From: JBDHXE01 sp035445085
Lineage (GTDB): Bacteria; Bacteroidota; Ignavibacteria; Kapaibacteriales; UBA2268
DNA length: 6,885 nucleotides
Reading direction: 5' to 3'
Assembly (NCBI GenBank): GCA_035445085.1
Contig: DAOMQA010000038.1
Location: 1 to 6,885, forward strand
Positions 5,330-6,885 of the stretch are shown one piece after another. The notes under the pieces were generated by a model. That model had not been told where the DNA came from. It saw only the letters and a list, made by a program, of their open reading frames with translations, and searched no databases. Each line of letters begins with the position of its first letter. The stretch's first letter is position 1. The position numbers and the translations under genes are program-made.

Positions 5330-5957
5330 GGATTGGAAAATACATTCAAATGATAATTCATCCATTTATTGGTCCTGTGTTATTGGCAATGGTTCTGCTT
5401 TTAAAATTCCAAATTTAGCATCTGCGAAACCTTTAAATTCAAGGGAACAAAGAAAAATACAGCAATTAATGAGCAGTTCATCATTATTAAATACTATTAT
5501 CAAACAATATCAAATAATAGCAAATAATAAGAATAAGGCATTAGTATTTTATAGTATAGTTGATAATATTTGTTGGGCTGAAATAAATAAAAATAATATA
5601 AATCAATATAATATTTATTTGTCAAAAGATCTTTTTAAGGGAAAAATGCCTTTTTGGAAATTTTTATACTTAGTTGCCCATGAGCTCAAACATTATTTTG
5701 ATTGGTTAGATGGAAAATTATCAAATAATTTGTTTGGTACACAGGTTGATAAAAATGGAAATTCATATGAATTATTGTTTGATGAATTACATGCTTTGCA
5801 ATTTGGCAATTCAATTTTAAGCGATTACTATGAAAGCAAAAAGATTACCAATAGGATTTATATGGGTGAGTATATTTTTTACTTGCCTGATGGTACAGAG
5901 TTTCCTTTCCCTATTATGAAAAGTATGATGTTCAATGCAATAAAAGGAAAATATTAA
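5157..5957 (+). CDS. Cassette 5 toxin, HExxH zinc metallopeptidase
   Basis: It encodes 266 residues from ATG 5157 (ATG 5163 is an alternative). The shared module plus KLLSPNGNG occupies residues 1-58. The rest is unique and contains 'FLYLVAHELKHYFDWLDGK' with HELKH at residues 175-179, the zinc-binding and catalytic motif of zincins. A second motif, 'ELLFDELHALQFGN', puts Glu210 31 residues after the second His, a plausible third zinc ligand as in gluzincin/IrrE-like peptidases. Asp209 or His212 are alternatives. The preceding 'NQYNIYLSKDLF' segment would form the edge strand often found before the active-site helix. This is therefore a predicted protein-cleaving toxin with unknown substrate. 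Its neighbour begins 1 nt after the stop and has a signal peptide, so the target probably lies in the periplasm. Confidence 0.82.
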   Translation: MHMGVRMYSASFADDSHLRLLGGHGSGGGGGGRSLGSTQGFGPKTYDPYKLLSPNGNGDWKIHSNDNSSIYWSCVIGNGSAFKIPNLASAKPLNSREQRKIQQLMSSSSLLNTIIKQYQIIANNKNKALVFYSIVDNICWAEINKNNINQYNIYLSKDLFKGKMPFWKFLYLVAHELKHYFDWLDGKLSNNLFGTQVDKNGNSYELLFDELHALQFGNSILSDYYESKKITNRIYMGEYIFYLPDGTEFPFPIMKSMMFNAIKGKY

Positions 5958-5958
5958 T

Positions 5959-6696
5959 ATGAAAAAGATTGCAATATTTTTAGTTTTTTTGTCCTTATTA
6001 TTAATGGGGTTTAAGAATGATAATTCTGATGAGGAATATGCAAAGCTACGACTATCCTATCATTATTCTACATTCTATTGTTTTACATCAGAGAGAATTT
6101 CTGAATATTCTGATTCAAGCGTATATATTCCAGAATTTAATAATATCATTGATTTAAGGAAGTCTAAAAGATTCAAAAAATTAAAAGAGTATTTTCTTAA
6201 TTCAATCACGGATTCGTCTTACTATATTTTAATAAATAGAGTAGGATCAACTCATACAAATATACAAGGCGAAGAAAACAACACTAATATCAAAGAATTC
6301 GCTCAATATTTATTTATTAAAGATTTTGATAGTAAGAATAGTGGGGTAATTACAATTTGTTATTATGATAAAAAAGATTCGATTAGTTCCACAATATTTG
6401 ACTCAAACATTATTTTTGAAAAAATAAAAAAGAAAATAGGTTTAAAATTTAAAAGAAATAAAATTAAACCGAAATTTATGTTTGATGTCCAACTATTCAA
6501 AGTTGATGGCAAAAAGGAAAAATCAATTATTTTTGAACCTTATTTTTGGAGATTTCCATCAGATTGTGGATTTGTTGATTGGGACGAGCATTATTACGAA
6601 AATGATGCAAGTGACTTTTTTAATTGGCTAAGATTATTAAATAATGATGGAATTCTTTTTGACAAGTTTGGTCATTCAGACGAGGATTTCTTATAA
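5959..6696 (+). CDS. Cassette 5 exported immunity protein (245 aa)
   Basis: The ATG lies 1 nt after the metallopeptidase stop. The N-terminus MKKIAIFLVFLSLLLMGFKND is a classical signal peptide with a Lys-Lys n-region and a hydrophobic core to about residue 17. No lipobox Cys is present, so the product is periplasmic or otherwise exported. The mature part is rich in Phe, Tyr, Asp and Lys, with a 'YFWRFPSDCGFVDWDEHYYEND' segment near the C-terminus whose aromatic and acidic residues could form a binding face. I recognise no family. Its place immediately after the toxin, and before the next unit, makes it the candidate inhibitor of the HELKH peptidase. It could act by occluding the active site; that is inference. 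Confidence 0.72.
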   Translation: MKKIAIFLVFLSLLLMGFKNDNSDEEYAKLRLSYHYSTFYCFTSERISEYSDSSVYIPEFNNIIDLRKSKRFKKLKEYFLNSITDSSYYILINRVGSTHTNIQGEENNTNIKEFAQYLFIKDFDSKNSGVITICYYDKKDSISSTIFDSNIIFEKIKKKIGLKFKRNKIKPKFMFDVQLFKVDGKKEKSIIFEPYFWRFPSDCGFVDWDEHYYENDASDFFNWLRLLNNDGILFDKFGHSDEDFL

Positions 6697-6702
6697 GATA
6701 TT

Positions 6703-6739
6703 CCACCTCACTTCCATACTTTCTCTCGAGGTGAGGGGG
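6703..6739 (+). other. Hairpin between cassette 5 and the sixth module
   Basis: CCACCTCAC (6703-6711) pairs with GTGAGGGGG (6731-6739) with one A/G mismatch. An alternative register pairs CACCTC (6704-6709) with GAGGTG (6728-6733). No T-tract follows, so it may be a weak terminator for the array or a 5' leader element of the next gene. It is unrelated to the AAGCAG hairpins of cassettes 2-5. Confidence 0.5.
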
Positions 6740-6755
6740 ACCTTAATAAAAAACT

Positions 6756-6885
6756 ATGGCAACACAAGCAAAATATAGAAAATACGAAGGCAAGAGTACC
6801 TACTACGCTGTGAGTTCCCGTATGTATTCTGCTGGATTTGCTGACGATAGTCACTTACGTTCATTGGGAGGACACGGTTCTGGTG
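6756..6885 (+). CDS. Sixth copy of the shared N-terminal module, with its own ATG (3' end outside window)
   Basis: The frame opens with ATG and reads MATQAKYRKYEGKS, TYYAVSS, then RMYSAGFADDSHLRSLGGHGSG to the window edge. Seen next to cassettes 2-5, it has the same codon count between the start and the TYY/AYY motif, so its ATG is the natural start of the family and the module is only about 60-65 residues up to YDPY. The upstream DNA differs completely from the other cassettes: there is no AAGCAG hairpin and no AAGGAG, but there is a GC-rich hairpin. This suggests a genuinely expressed gene heading a new unit. The C-terminal domain is not visible. No signal peptide is present, so delivery would depend on a dedicated machine. 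Confidence 0.75.
   Translation, partial: MATQAKYRKYEGKSTYYAVSSRMYSAGFADDSHLRSLGGHGSG

Overview
The window is very A+T-rich, with tight head-to-tail gene pairs, lipoprotein/signal-peptide immunity-like proteins and toxin tails of the kind found on polymorphic toxins of Bacteroidota. I infer a Bacteroidota (or close relative) accessory locus. No housekeeping gene, RNA gene, transposase or CRISPR is visible, so the lineage call is tentative. All genes lie on the + strand.

Layout: the window cuts through a tandem array of toxin/immunity cassettes. Cassette 1 (1-1092) is the 3' end of a toxin gene plus a cytosolic-type immunity candidate. Cassette 2 (1113-2587) encodes a toxin with a degenerate JAB/MPN-like HxH...D motif and a membrane-anchored partner. 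Cassette 3 (2630-3746) encodes a colicin D/BECR-like RNase candidate and a colicin-D-immunity-like partner. Cassette 4 (3775-5036) encodes a toxin of unknown activity and a lipoprotein partner. Cassette 5 (5061-6696) encodes an HExxH metallopeptidase toxin and a signal-peptide-bearing partner. At 6756 a sixth copy of the shared N-terminal module begins, this time with its own in-frame ATG and a different upstream hairpin. It looks like the head of another unit and runs off the window.

Cassettes 2-5 open with the same DNA block: an imperfect hairpin, a perfect Shine-Dalgarno-like AAGGAG, and then a coding segment for a short N-terminal module. That module reads R(M/I)YSAxFADDSHLR, a glycine run, then RSLGSTQGFGPKTYDPY. 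Homology between cassettes ends at nested points: after YDPY (cassette 2), after NGNG (5), after FYNNP (3 and 4). A further shared pre-toxin segment ends after KVMA (1 and 3). Beyond each junction the C-terminal domain and its immunity gene are unrelated. This is the architecture of a polymorphic toxin system, but the shared module has none of the Rhs, CdiA, LXG/WXG or PAAR hallmarks I can recognise, so it may be an undescribed delivery/loading module.

An ungapped codon alignment to the sixth copy places GTT (cassettes 3, 4, 5) or GAC (cassette 2) where that copy has its ATG. In cassettes 2-5 this codon sits 5 nt after the Shine-Dalgarno-like sequence. The cassettes therefore look like start-less, possibly silent, tips that could be moved by homologous recombination into an expressed copy, although internal ATGs could still allow expression. 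Partner localisation splits in two: cassettes 1 and 3 have cytosolic-type immunity with nuclease-like toxins, while 2, 4 and 5 have exported or membrane immunity with peptidase-like or unknown toxins. The same short N-terminus may thus serve toxins that act in different compartments.
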